From the NCBI GenBank assembly GCA_963383645.1, contig OY726573.1, positions 16,257,158-16,321,157 on the forward strand: a DNA stretch of 64,000 nt, given 5' to 3'. The notes below the pieces were generated by a model that was not told the DNA's origin, ran no database searches, and worked only from the letters and a program-made list of their open reading frames with translations. The DNA is from Muscardinus avellanarius (taxonomy: Eukaryota > Chordata > Mammalia > Rodentia > Gliridae). Position 1 is the stretch's first letter; each line of letters starts with the position of its first letter. Of the stretch, positions 23,505-35,890 are shown piece after piece. A program made the translations under genes and the position numbers.

Positions 23505-23880
23505 GTTGTCTATAGCTAACCAAATACTACAAACTTGGTAATTAAGAGAAACTTACTCTCTCAGAGAGAGTTCTGAAGATAGAGGTCTGAAATTAAGATG
23601 TGGGCAGAGTTATCCTTCCTCCAAAGCCTCTAGAGCAGGATCCTTCTTGCCTCCCTCAGAATCTGGTAGCTCCAGGTGCTCCTTGGCCTGCGGCGACTAA
23701 GGTTCCCTCCATAGTGTACACCTGCGCCATTGTACCCACCTGAGACTTCGACGTCTGTCTCCGAATTCTCATGGAGGTAACGTAAGGGCACCCGTTGTCT
23801 TGGGGTTCACCCCAATGACCTCATGTTAACTTGATTATATCTGCAAAGACTGTATATAAGGTCACATTGACGGGCTAAGA
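23505..23880. mobile_element. Ancient LTR-like interspersed repeat
   Basis: About 375 bp resembling a common old mammalian repeat: a start like TTGTCTATAGCTAACCAAAT, then CACAAACTTGGT-like words, a middle with TCTAGAGCAGGATCCTTCTT, and an end with TCTGCAAAGACTGTATATAA and GGTCACATTGAC. I recall this order from old LTR-class repeats but cannot name the family with confidence. No target duplication is visible, as expected for an old copy. Confidence 0.55.
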
Positions 23881-23883
23881 TAA

Positions 23884-23922
<39 letters not shown>

Positions 23923-24073
23923 CACAAGCTGGAGATCAAGGTCAGGGCCTCATGCAGGCCCAGTTACTCAGTATATGCTCCGCCTCACTATACCACACCC
24001 CCAGTACCTCAACTTCTTTTTTCTTTTTGGTTTGATCTCAGGGGCATTCTACCTCTGAGCTGTACCCTCAGCT

Positions 24074-24112
<39 letters not shown>

Positions 24113-24809
24113 TGTTTTTATTTTTGGAGTACTGGGGATGGAATCCAGGGGCATTCTACCTCCGAGCTATACCCCCAGCCCTGGTTTTTTTTTTTTTTTT
24201 TTTTTTTTTGGTGGTACTGGGGTTCCTGGAAGCCCTTCTACCTCCGGGCTACACTCCCAGACCTATTTTTACATTTTTATTTGGAAACAGGGTCTCCTAA
24301 GCCAGCGCACGTGGCTGGCTTTGAACCTGTGTGATCCTCCTGTCTCTGCCTCCCAAGCGGGGGATTACAAGAGTGCACCACCATGCCTGGCCAGCCCTGT
24401 TTTTTTATTCTTTATTTTATTTTATTGCGGGTTCGGAGATGGAACCCAGAGGCATTTGACCTCCGAGCTGTACCCCCTGCCCTATTTTTTATTCTTTATT
24501 TTGAAACAGGGTCTCCCTGAGTTGCGGAGGGCCTCACTAAGTAGCTGAGGCCGTCCGAGAACCGTGATCCTCCGGTCTCAGCCTCCCGAATGCTGGGATT
24601 ACAAGCGTGCGCCACCACGCGCGGCTATATATTTTTGACAAAAATCAACGCGTACCAGGTCATATCTGAAGCAGTGGTAGTGGAGGAGGTCTCTCCCAAA
24701 AAGGAAGTTACAGAGATAGAAGAACAGAAGAACTGGGACCCAGGCAGGGCTTTAGGAAGGGGCAAGAGGACTTAGTTCAACTCCTAGTACTGCAAAAACA
24801 AACAAAAAC
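23881..24809. mobile_element. GT repeat, old ID-like fragment, minus-strand SINEs
   Basis: (GT)n at about 23886-23920 passes into (GC)n. A diverged ID-like complement lies at about 23930-24010, (TTTA)n at about 24073-24113, and minus-strand SINEs at about 24125-24390 and 24420-24625. About 150 bp from 24640 to 24790 is unique, with no gene seen. Confidence 0.8.
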
Positions 24810-27297
24810 ACTGAAATGCCCGGTGTGATTGCACATGCCTGTCATCCCAGTCCTTGAAAGGTTGCACAGGAGGATCACAAGTTCAAGACCTGTCTCCCTC
24901 AGCAATTTAGCAAGACTTTGTTTCAAAAATAATTAAAGCTGGCATGGTGGTGCAGGCTTGTAATCCCAGCATTTGGGAGGCTGAGACCGGAGGATGAGGT
25001 TCATAGACAGCCTCAGCTACTACTCAGTGATTTAGTAAGGCCCTTTGCAACTCAGTGAAACCTTGTTTCAAAATAAAAAGCCCGGCCAGGTGTGGTGGCT
25101 CACGCTTGTAATTCCCTGCTTGGGAGGCTGAGACAGGAGGATCGCAAGGGTTCAAAGCCAGCCTCAGCTACTTAGTGAGGCTATCGGCAACTTAGTGAGA
25201 CCCTGGTTCCAAATAAAATATAAAAAAGGTCTGGGAGTATGGCCTAGAGGTAGAAAGCCTCTAGGTTCTACCCCCAGTACCACACACACACACAAAAAAA
25301 AAAAAAACCACAAAAAATAAAAATAAAAAGCCCGAGCCAGGCATGGTGGTGGTGCACGCTTGTAATCTTCTTGTAATCCCCATGTTTAAAAGGCTGAGAC
25401 AAGAGGATCACACAGGTTCGAGGCCAGCCTCAGCTACGTGGTGAGGCTCTCAGCAACTTAGTGAGATCCTGTTTCCAAATAAAGTTTAAAAAATAGGTCT
25501 GGGAGTATAGCCCGGAGGTAGAAAAGCCCATGGGTTTCACCCTCAGTACCACACACACACACAAAAAAAATAGCCGGGTGTGGTGGTGCACGCTTTTAAA
25601 TCCCAGAATTCGGGAGGCTAGACCAAAGGATTGGGGTTTACAGGCAGCCTCAGCTACTTAGTGAGGCCCTCTGCAACTCAGTGAGACCCTATTTCAAAAT
25701 AAAGAATAAAAAATAGGGCAGGGGGTGTAGCTCAGAGGTCAAATGCGTCTGGGTTCCAACTCCAGACCTGCCAAAAAAAAGAATAAAAGCTGGGTATAGT
25801 GGCGCATGCTTCTAATCCCAGCATTTGGGAGGCTGAAACCATAGGATCGCGGTTCCCAGACAGCCTCAGTTACTTAGTGAGGCCCTCCGCAATTTAGTGA
25901 GACCCTGTTTCAAAGTAAAGAAAAAAAAAAAAAAAAAAAAACAGGCTGGGCCTGGTGGCACACGCCTGTAACCCTGTGCTTGGGAGGCAGAGACAGGAGG
26001 ATCGCGCAGGTTCGAAGCCAGTCTCTCTGGCTTAAGGAGACCCTGTTTCCAAATAAAAATATAAAAATAGGTCTGGGAGTGTAGCCCGGAGGTAGAAGGG
26101 TTTCCAGGAACCCCAGTACCACAAAAAAAAAAAAAAAAAAAGAAAGAAAGAAAGAAAGAAAGAAAGAGAATAAAAGTCGAGCATGGTGGTGCATGCTTGT
26201 AACCCCAGCATTCGGGAGGCTGCAACAGGAGGATCAAGGTTCACAGACGGCCTCAGCTACTTAGTGAGGCCCTTTGCAACTCAGTGAGACCCTGTTTCAA
26301 AATAAGAATAAAAAATAGGGCAGGGGGTGTAGCTCAGAGGTCGAATGCCCCTGGGTTCCATCCCCAGTACGCAAAAAATAATTAATTAATTAAAATAAAT
26401 AAAGAATAAAAATAGGGATGGGGTTATAGCTTGGAGGTAGAATGTGTTTCTTTCCTAGTACCACACACACAAAAATAATAATCATTATAAAGTAAGCTGG
26501 GTGTGGTGGCAAATGCCTGTAATCCCAGTACTTGGGAGGCTGAGATAGGAGGATTAGATTCGAGGACAGCCTCAGCAATTTAGTGAGACTTTCAGCAACC
26601 TTGCCAGAGACCTTGTTTCAAAACAAAAAATAAAAGGGCTGAAGTGCCGGGTGTGGTGGTATACTAATGCCAGCGCTTGTGAGGCTAGGACAGGAGGATC
26701 ACACAGGCTCGAAGCCAGCCTCAGCTACTTAGTGAGGCTCTCAGCCACTTAGTAAGACCCTGTTTCCAAATAAAGTATAAAAAAGGTCTGGGAGTATAGC
26801 CTGGAGGTAGAAAAGCCCCTGGGTTCCACCCCCAGTACTCCCCCCACACACACACACACACAAAGGGGGGGGGGGTAAAGGTGTAGCTCAGAAGTAAATT
26901 GCCCCTGAATTCAATTCCCAGTACAAGAAAAAATTAAATAAAATAATAATAATAAGCGGAGCGTGGTGGCTCACGCCACCAGTACTTGGGAGGCTGAGAC
27001 AGGAGGATCACAGGTTCAAGGACAGCCTCAGCAAGTAGTGAGGCTCTCATCAACCTAGTGAGATCCTGTTTCAAATGAATAAGAAGTAATAATGTGCTGG
27101 GGTATAGCTTGGTGGTAGGATGCCCCTGGGTTCCATCCCTAGTACAAAAAATAAATAAAATAAAATAAATAAAGGAGACAATTTAGGAACCTATGAAGAA
27201 ACCTGAGAAGAAAATGGTCTCTGGTTGCATCTGCCACACACAGGTGGAGAAGCAAGAGCAAAAATGTGTCCGTTGAGTAAGAAAAAACCTGAAATTT
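24810..27297. mobile_element. Long run of plus-strand SINEs
   Basis: Tandem-like series of plus-strand B1-dID copies of mixed subtype and age, starting near 24815, 24940, 25085, 25330, 25572, 25790, 25945, 26180, 26490, 26645 and 26955. The dID tails end in poly(A), (CA)n or AAGA repeats. About 27175-27297 is unique sequence. Confidence 0.88.
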
Positions 27298-27313
27298 AGA
27301 AAGATCTAGAGGG

Positions 27314-27555
27314 AGCCGGGCGTGGTGGCGCACGCTTGTAATCCCAGCATTCGGGAGGCTGAGACCGGAGGATGGCGGTTCGTGGACAGCCTCAGCTACT
27401 TAGTGAGGCCCTCTGCAACTCAGTGAGACCCGGTTTCAACATAAAGAATAAAAAATAGGGCAGGGGGTGTAGCTCGGAGGTAGAATGCCCCTGGGTTCCA
27501 TCCCCAGACCTGCAAAAAAAAAAAAAAAAAAAAAAAAAAGAAGAAGAAAAAAAAG
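27314..27555 (+). mobile_element. Full-length B1-dID SINE (type A) with perfect 16-bp TSD
   Basis: AGAAAGATCTAGAGGG occurs at 27298-27313 and again at 27556-27571, bracketing a complete element. The B1 head is AGCCGGGCGTGGTGGCG. The type-A block GCGGTTCGTGGACAGCC lies where the pol III B box normally sits. The linker is TTTCAACATAAAGAATAAAA, the dID starts GGGCAGGGGGTGTAGCTCGG and the tail is A-rich, about 45 bp. The perfect duplication and low divergence imply a recent jump using L1-type machinery. Confidence 0.93.
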
Positions 27556-27699
27556 AGAAAGATCTAGAGGGGCTATGAGGCCCAGGGATTGTTGAGGAGG
27601 ATGAAAACTGTAGTCTGGGCATTGAGGAAGGAGGTTAGTAATGTAGAACCTGGGCGTGAGAGTTAGCCTAATTGGCATTTCCCTCCCAGCTCAGCTTGC

Positions 27700-27885
27700 T
27701 GCCAGCTGTGAGACTTTAGGCTGGCTACTTAACCTCACTCAACCTCGATTTCCTTCTCTGCAAAGTAGGGATGAGTTTAATAGTATCCATCTCCTAGGAT
27801 TGTTTTAGGGTCGGAATGACCTAATGCATCTAAAGCACTTAGCATACTGTGGCACCCGGTAAGTGCCCAAGCAATGATCATTCTT
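27700..27885 (+). mobile_element. MIR element
   Basis: Contains the MIR series TGTGAGACTTTAGGCTGG, CTACTTAACCTCACTCAACC, a tract like CTCTGCAAAGTAGGGATGAG, CTCCTAGGATTGTTTTAGG and TCTAAAGCACTTAGCATACT in the right order. It is an old tRNA-derived mammalian SINE. Confidence 0.85.
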
Positions 27886-29250
27886 CTTCTTCTTCTTCTT
27901 CTTCTTCTTATTATTATTATTATTATTATATTATTATTATTATTTTTTTTTTTTGCAGGTCTGGGGATGGAACCCAGAGGCATTCGACCTCCGAGCTACA
28001 CCCACTGCCCTATTCTTTATTCTTTATTTTGAAACAGGGTCTCACTGAGTTGCAGAGGCCTCACTAAGTAGTTGAGGCTATCCGCGAACCACGATCCTCG
28101 GGCGTGTGCTACCACGCCCGGCTAATTCTTACTACTGATACTAAGTAAAAAGAAAAAAGATAAGAAGGTTCCAGGAAGGAGGTGGCAATAGGTGGAGGGC
28201 GGAGAAAAGGTCAAGCATTTGGCAGAATGCTAGCTGAACTGGCTAGGAGGGGAGGGCAGGGGCAAGGGCAGCTCAGAGGTGAATGGGCCAGGAAGAGTCA
28301 GAGGCTGTAGGTCTGGAACACTCCAACACCTGAGCAACAGGACAGCAGCTGTTACCAGAGAGGAGGCCCACACCTGTAATCCTAGTACTTGGGAGGCTGA
28401 GACTGGAGGATCGTGGTTCGCGGACAGCCTCAGCTACTTAGTGAGGCCCTCTGCAACTCAGTGGGACCCTGTTTCAAAATAAAGAATAAAATATAGGGCT
28501 GGGGGTATAGCTCAGTGGTAGAATGCCCCTGAGTACCGCCAAAAAAATTAAATATATACATATATATTTATATGTATATATTTATACATGGCTAGGGGTA
28601 TAGCTTAAAGGTAGAATGTCACTGGGTTTTTTCTCCAGTAGAGGAAGACAAAGAGGACTGGGAGGAGGATGTAAGGGAGGAGGAGGAGGAAGGGAGGAGA
28701 GTGATGTTTGGTATTGTACGCATGCCTGAAATCCCAGTCCCTGGGAGGATGAGCCAGGAAGATTGTAGGTTCCAGGCGACTATGAGGCTCTTTGCAACTT
28801 GGTGAGACCCTGCTTCAAAATAAAACATAAAGCCAGGTGTGGTGGCACACGCTTGTAATCCAAGTATTTGGGAGGCTGAGACAGGAGGATGGTAGTTCAC
28901 AGACAGCCTCAGCTACTACTTAGTGAGGCCCTTTGCAACTCAGTGAGGCCCTGTTTCAAAATAAAGAATACACTGGGCATGATGGCGCATGCTTGTAATC
29001 CCAGCGCTTGGGAGGCTGAGACAGGAGGATCACACAGGTCCAAAGCCAGCCTCAGCTACTTAGTGAGGCTCTCAGCAACCTAGTGAGACCCTGTTTCCAA
29101 ATAAAGTATACAATAGGCCTGGGAGTATAGCCCGGGGGTAGAAATCACCTGGGTTCCACCCCCAGCACCACAAAAAATAAAAAATAAGAATAAAGAATAG
29201 GGCTGGGGTATAGCTCGGAGACAGAATGCCCCCAGGTTCCATCCCCAGTA

Positions 29251-29295
<45 letters not shown>

Positions 29296-30150
29296 GGGCT
29301 ATAAGCGTAGCTTGGAGGTAGAATGCCCCTGGGTTCAATCCCCAGTAGAGAAAGAGAAATAGAGAGAAAGAGAGAGGAGAGGGAGGGGGAGGGGGAAGAA
29401 GAGACAGATTTGAGCTGTAACAAAGTTGGAGGAGAAGCGTAGCACCTGCCTATAATTTCAGTAATTGGGAGGCTGACACAGGAAGATCCCAGGCTCAAGA
29501 TGAGCCTCGGCAACTTAGTGAGACAGGAGGACCAAAGGTTTGAGGCCAGCCCCAGAAACTTAATGAGACCCTGTTTCCAAATAAGAAATAAAATCGGAAG
29601 CCGGGCGTGGTGGCGCATGCTTGTAATCCCAGCATTTGGGAGGCTGAGGCCGGAGGATCACGGTTCGCGGACAGCCTCAGCTACTTAGTGAGGCCCTCTG
29701 CAACTCAATGAGACCCGGTTTCAAAATAAAGAATAAAAAATAGGGCAGGGGGTGTAGCTCAGAGGTCGAATGCCCCTGGGTTCCATCCACAGACCCGCAA
29801 AAAAAAAAAAAAAAAAAAAAAAAAAGAAAGAAAGAAAAAAAATCGGGCTGGAGCCCAGAGGTAGAACCCTGGGTTCAGCACTAAAAAAAGTTAAATAAAC
29901 AAAGACTAAAAGAAGGTATAGATCCTAGGTAGAATGCCTCTTAGTTCCATTCCCAGTAAGACACACACACACACAAACACAGAAAGCTGAAAGTTGCTGG
30001 CAGTACGTGGTGCTAGGAGAGAGGTGACATCATCTCTTCCATCTTTCATATATCGTCTCAATTTGACACACTGGTTAGAAAGTACTGGAATCTGAGTCTG
30101 GTAGGAAGTAGGAGAGACTCAGCTCTAGACACACAGGTTCAAGAGCCCTC
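27886..30150. mobile_element. SINE cluster with unique gaps
   Basis: (TTC)n-(ATT)n at 27883-27942 precedes a minus-strand SINE (27950-28125). A unique, G-rich gap with no gene is at 28130-28360. Plus copies then start near 28365, 28705, 28830, 28970, 29430 and 29598. An (AT)-rich palindromic tract ATATATACATATATATTTAT lies near 28551, and (CA)n at 29252-29294. About 29975-30150 is unique. Confidence 0.85.
29598..29839 (+). mobile_element. Type-A SINE nested in a SINE linker
   Basis: An older plus-strand B1 ends at about 29597 with AAATAAGAAATAAAATCGG, and its dID (GGGCTGGAGCCCAGAGG) resumes at about 29844. AAATCGG is duplicated at 29591-29597 and 29840-29846. The inserted copy is complete with a long A/G tail. 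Confidence 0.75.
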
Positions 30151-30161
30151 AGAAAGGGGTC

Positions 30162-30390
30162 GCAGCCGGGCGTGGTGGCGCACGCTTGTAATCCCCGCGC
30201 TTGGGAGGCAGAGACAGGAGGATCGTGCAGGTTCAAAGCCAGCCGCACGCGCGCTGGCTTAGGAGACCCTGTTTCCAAATAAAAATGTAAAAATGGGTCT
30301 GGGAGTGTAGCCCGGAGGTAGAAGGGCTTCCAGGAACCCCAGTACCACCAAAAAAAAAAAGAAAAAAAAAAAAGAAAGAAAAAAAGAAAA
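30162..30390 (+). mobile_element. Type-C (short-B1) SINE with TSD
   Basis: AGAAAGGGGTC flanks the element at 30151-30161 and 30391-30401. The B1 lacks the CAGCTACTTAGTGAGGCTCT block and instead has CCGCACGCGCGCTGGCTTAG. The dID ends GGGCTTCCAGGAACCCCAG in place of the usual CCCTGGGTTCCA form. It is a clear representative of the subtype. Confidence 0.88.
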
Positions 30391-30502
30391 AGAAAGGGGT
30401 CACTATGCCAGCATGCTGATGTACACCTCTGATCCCAGCACCTGGGAGTCTGAGACTGGAGGAACACACGTGTTCAGGCCAGCCTCAGAAAACTTAGTGA
30501 GA

Positions 30503-31563
<1,061 letters not shown>

Positions 31564-31579
31564 AGAAAACTTAGTGAGA

Positions 31580-33497
31580 CCCTGTTTCTCCTTCCTCCTC
31601 CTCCTCCTCCCCTCCTCCTTCTCCTCCTTCTGTGGTAATGGGGATGGAACCCAGGAGTATTCTACCACTGAGCAATACCCCTAGCCCTATTTTTAAAATA
31701 AATAATAATAATAATAATAATTATTATTATTATTATTATTATTATTATTTTGTGTGTGTGGTACTGGGGATGTAACCAGGGGCATTCTACCTTCAAGCTA
31801 CACCCCAGCCCTATTTTTTATTCTTTTTTTTTTTTTTTTTTGGTGGTACTGGGGGTGGAACCCAGAGGCTTTCTACCTCCGGGCTATACTCCCAGACCTT
31901 TTTTATATTTTATTTGGAAACAGGGTCACACTAAGTTGCTGAAAGCCTCACTAAGTGAGGCTGGCTTCAAACCTGTGTTATCCTCCTGTCTCAGCCTCCC
32001 AAGCGCGGGGATTACAAGCGTGCGCCACCACGCCCAGCCTATATTCTTTATTTTGAAACAGGGTCTCACTGAGTTGCAAAGGGCCTAAGTAGTAGCTGAG
32101 GCTGTTCGTGAACCTGGATCAGCCTCCCAAATGCTGGGATTACAAACGTGTGCCACCACGCCCAGATCTTTTTTCTTTTCTTTTTGTTCTTTTCTTTCTT
32201 CCTTCTTCTTTTTTTTTTTTTTTTTTTTGTGATACTGGAGATGAAACCCAGGGACATTCTACCTCCAAGATACACCTTCAGCTCTGTTTTTAATTACTTT
32301 TTTTTTTTTTTTTGGTGGTACTGGGGTTCCTGGATGCCCTTCTACCTCCGGGCTATACTTCCAGACCTATTTTTTTTATACATTTTATTTGGAAAAAGGG
32401 TCTCTTAAGCCAGCGCTGCTGGCTTTGAACCTTCATGATCCTCCTGTCTCCACCTCCCAAGTGCAGAGATTATAAGCGCGCACCACCACGCCTGGCTTTT
32501 ATTACTTATTTTGAAACAAGTCTCAATAAGTTGTGGAAGGCCTCATTAAAACTGAGGCAGAGAGCCGGGCGCGGTGGTGCACACATGGAATCCCAGCATT
32601 CGGGAGGCTGAGACCGGAGGATCACGGTTTGCAGACAGCCTCAGCTACTTAGGCCCTCTGCAACTCAGTGAGACCCTGTTTCAAAATAAAGAATAAAAAA
32701 TAGGGCAGGGGGTGTAGCTCAGAGGTCAAATGCCTCTGAGTTCCATCCCCAGACCTGCAAAAAAAAAAAAAAAAAACACAAAAAACAAAAACTGAGGTGG
32801 CGTGGTGCATGCTCATTAATCCCAATTCTTGAAAGGCGAGACAGGAGGATCACAGGTTCGAAGACAGACTCAGCAACTAGTGAGACTCATCAACCTAGCA
32901 AGATCCTGTCTCCAAGCAAAAAAATAAAAGCCAGGCCCAACTACTTAGTGAGGCCTACCTAAACCTACTGAAACCCTTTCTCAAATAAAGAATAAGCTGG
33001 GTGTGGTGGCGCACACTTGTAATCCCAGCATTCAGGTGGCTGAGAGTGGAGGATCGCAGTTCCTGGACAGCCTTGGTTACTTAGTGAGGCCCTATGCAAC
33101 TTAGTGAGACCCTGTTTCAAAATAAAGAATTAGCCGGGCGTGGTGGCGCATGCTTGTAATCCCCTCGCTTGGGAGGCTGAGACAGGAGGATGGCGCAGGT
33201 TCGAAGCCAGCCTTAGCTGGTTTAAGAGACCCTGTTTCCAAATAAAATATAAAATAGGTCTGAGAGTGTAGCTCAGAGGTAGAAAGCCCCTGGGTTCCAT
33301 CCCCAGTACCACCAAAAACAAAACAAAACAAAACAAAAAAAGAATTAAAAAAAGTAGGGCTGGGGGGGTGTAGCTTAGAGGTTAAATGCCCCTGGGTTCC
33401 ATCCCCAGACCCACAAAATATAAATAAAGAAATAGGGCTGGGGGTGTAGCTCGGAGGTAGAATGTCCCTGGGTTCCATTCCCAGTGCCCCCCCACAA

Positions 33498-33533
<36 letters not shown>

Positions 33534-35065
33534 AGGGCTGGAGAGCCAGGCGTGGTGGGGCACGCTTGTAATCCCCAAGCTTGGGAGGCGGAGACGGGAG
33601 GATCAGGCAGGTTCAAAGCCAGCCTCGCTGGTTTAAGAGACCCTGTTTCCAAATAAAAATATAAAATAGGTCTGGGAGTGAAGCCCGGAGGGTAGAAGGG
33701 TTTCCAGGAACCCCAGTACCATACACACACACAAAAAAAATAGGGCTGGAGTTGTAGCTCGGAGGTAGAATATCCCCTGGGTTCAATTCCCAGTATTGAA
33801 AAAAAAAAAAAATTGCTGCAGCTGGGTGTAAACCTGTGATCCTCCTGTCTCAACTTCCCAAGTATTGTTATTACAAAAATGTGTCACCATGCTGGGCAAT
33901 CCTGTTTGAAAATAAAAAATAAAATAGGCGTTGGGAATCAAATAAAGAGGTAGAAGTCCCCTGGGTTCAATCCCCAGTACAAAAAAAGCAAGCCTGGCCT
34001 GGCGGCCCAGATTTGTAATCCCAGTACTTCAGAAGCTGAGACAAGAGGGATCTTAGGTTGAAGACAAGCCCTCAGCAATTTAGGGAGACCCTGTTTCAAA
34101 ATAAAAAATAAAATTGGGCTGGGAGTGTAGCTCGGAGGTAGAATGCCCCTGGGTTCAATCTAACACACACACACAATTAGAGCTAAATATAAAAATAAAA
34201 GCAAGTCAGGTATGGTGGCACACACTTGTAATCCTAGCATTCAGGAGGCTGAGACAGGAGTATCACAGTTTGCAGCCTGCCTCAGCTCCTTAGTGAGGGA
34301 GGCCCTTTGCAACTCATTAAGACTCTGTTTCAAAAAATAAAAAAATAGGGCTAGGGGTGTAGCTTGGAGGCAGAATGCCCCTAGGTTCCATCCCTAGTAG
34401 CCCCCAAAATAAAAAAAAATAATAATAAAAATAAAAGCAGAAGCTTGATGGGTAGCGCACTCTTGTAATCCCAGTACTTGGGAGGCAGAGAGGAAGATCA
34501 CAGGTTCCCGGCCAGCCTCAGCTAGTGAGGCCCTCAGCAATTTAGTGAGACACTGTTTCAAAAATAATAATAATAATAAATAGGGGTGGGGTATAGCTGA
34601 ACAATAAATAAGCAGAAACAAAAATATTTATTATCTTCTGTGGTACTGGTGATGGAACCCTGGGACATTCTACCTCCAAGCTATACCTCCTGCCCTACTT
34701 TTTTTTTTTTTTTTGTAGTACTGGGGTGGAACCCAGAGGCTTTCTACCTCCGGGCTATACTCCCAGACCTATTTTATATTTTATTTGGAAACAGGGTCTC
34801 CACTAAGTTGCTGAGAGCCTCACTAAGTAGCTGAGGCTGGCTTCGAACCTGTGCGATCCTCCTGTCTCAGCCTCCCAAGCGCAGGGATTACAAGTGTGTG
34901 CTACCACACCCGGCTTCCTGCCCTACTTTTTAAAAATTCTTTATTTTGAAACAGGGTCTCACTGAGTTGCCGAGGGCTTAAGTAGCTGCAGCTGGCAGCA
35001 AACCGGGACCCTCCTGCCGCAGCCTCCAAAATGCCGGGATTACATTGTGTGTGCCACCGCGCCCG
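31580..35065. mobile_element. SINE block between RPS6 retrocopy and GC-rich island
   Basis: A (TCC)n tract at about 31588-31630 is followed by minus copies (about 31633-32040, 32045-32165, 32235-32500). Plus copies start near 32568, 32790, 32995, 33133, 33545, 34000 and 34205. Minus copies lie near 34640-34915 and 34935-35065. Free dID units lie near 33357, 33435 and 34118. No gene seen. Confidence 0.88.
33544..33739 (+). mobile_element. Type-C SINE nested in a dID head
   Basis: ATAGGGCTGGAG occurs at 33532-33543 and 33740-33751, flanking a complete short-B1 element that contains GGGTTTCCAGGAACCCCAG. The insertion split a free dID unit just after its first bases. Confidence 0.82.
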
Positions 35066-35079
35066 GCTTAACAAAACTA

Positions 35080-35890
35080 TTTAAATAAGTGGGAAATTCC
35101 ATGCACAAAACCTTTACCAGAACAGAGAAACTGACTGTATCTTTTGGTGGCATCTCCTAGTTTTGGGCAATGTCCAGGGGCACTTTCCCTGCAATCACTC
35201 CCCGCCCCTCCAAGCCTCCGACACTTTCTCGATCTAACTACAGAAGGCTCCGGTCCCTCCAGGGAGGGCATCGCTAACCACTCCACCTGGGCTCCCGCGG
35301 GCCTCCCACGCGGTCCCTCCTGGAGGGACCCAGCTTGCCTCCCCCAGCCTCGGTCCCAGGCTTCTCGCCGTCCTTGAGCTCAGGGCTGGCCACGGGTGAT
35401 CCGGTCCTGAACAGTCCTTTCTGTGTCCTCCAGTGCCACGCCTTGCGCCTTGCGATGTAGTTGTTTGCTTGTCATTTTCCTTTTCGGTCCCCGGAGCTTG
35501 ATGCCCTGGTGCGAATCCTCCGGCTGCAGGGCTGGCGCGAAGCGGTGGCCTCCGGGAGCGGCCAGCAGAGGGCGCGCCGGCACCGGGACAGGGGCAGCTG
35601 CGGCTGCTGAGGAGGCGCACGTGGGTGGGCCTGTGTGGGCCAAGGTGCTGCTCCCGGGCAAGCTGTCCCGGCTAAAAATACGCGCTGTCCGGGTCGTCTG
35701 CGTCCTCCCAAATGGGGGAGGCCGCCCTCCGGGGAGCGACTTCCGGAGCCTCCTTATTTTGGGGGGGAATGGCCGTTCCCAGGACCGACTTCTTGGGCTC
35801 CTTAAGAATCCTGAGACAAACCCTTGCAGCAGGCCCCAATCTACTCATTTGTGGACTGGGAGTCATTCATCTAGTCAATAAATATTGAGC
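35080..35890. promoter_or_regulatory. Orphan GC-rich, CpG-containing island
   Basis: An 0.8-kb SINE-free segment with raised CpG content in the middle of the SINE desert. It carries an exact CTCF core at 35562. A palindrome-like pair, GGTCCCTCCAGGGAGGG (about 35252) and GGTCCCTCCTGGAGGGACC (about 35313), is also present. Open frames across it lack recognisable domains. It may be an enhancer, insulator or the start of an unannotated non-coding transcript. No gene can be supported. Confidence 0.55.
35562..35574 (+). promoter_or_regulatory. CTCF-like motif, exact core match
   Basis: CCAGCAGAGGGCG fits CCASYAGRKGGCR at all 13 positions, in a CpG-containing context (GGCGCGCC follows). It is a candidate insulator between EIF5A and the germ-cell gene YBX2. 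Confidence 0.65.

Noticed and set aside
24810..27170. Regularly spaced similar units resembling an array
   Set aside because: The spacing follows independent SINE insertions with variable tails and mixed subtypes; it is not a CRISPR array or a satellite.
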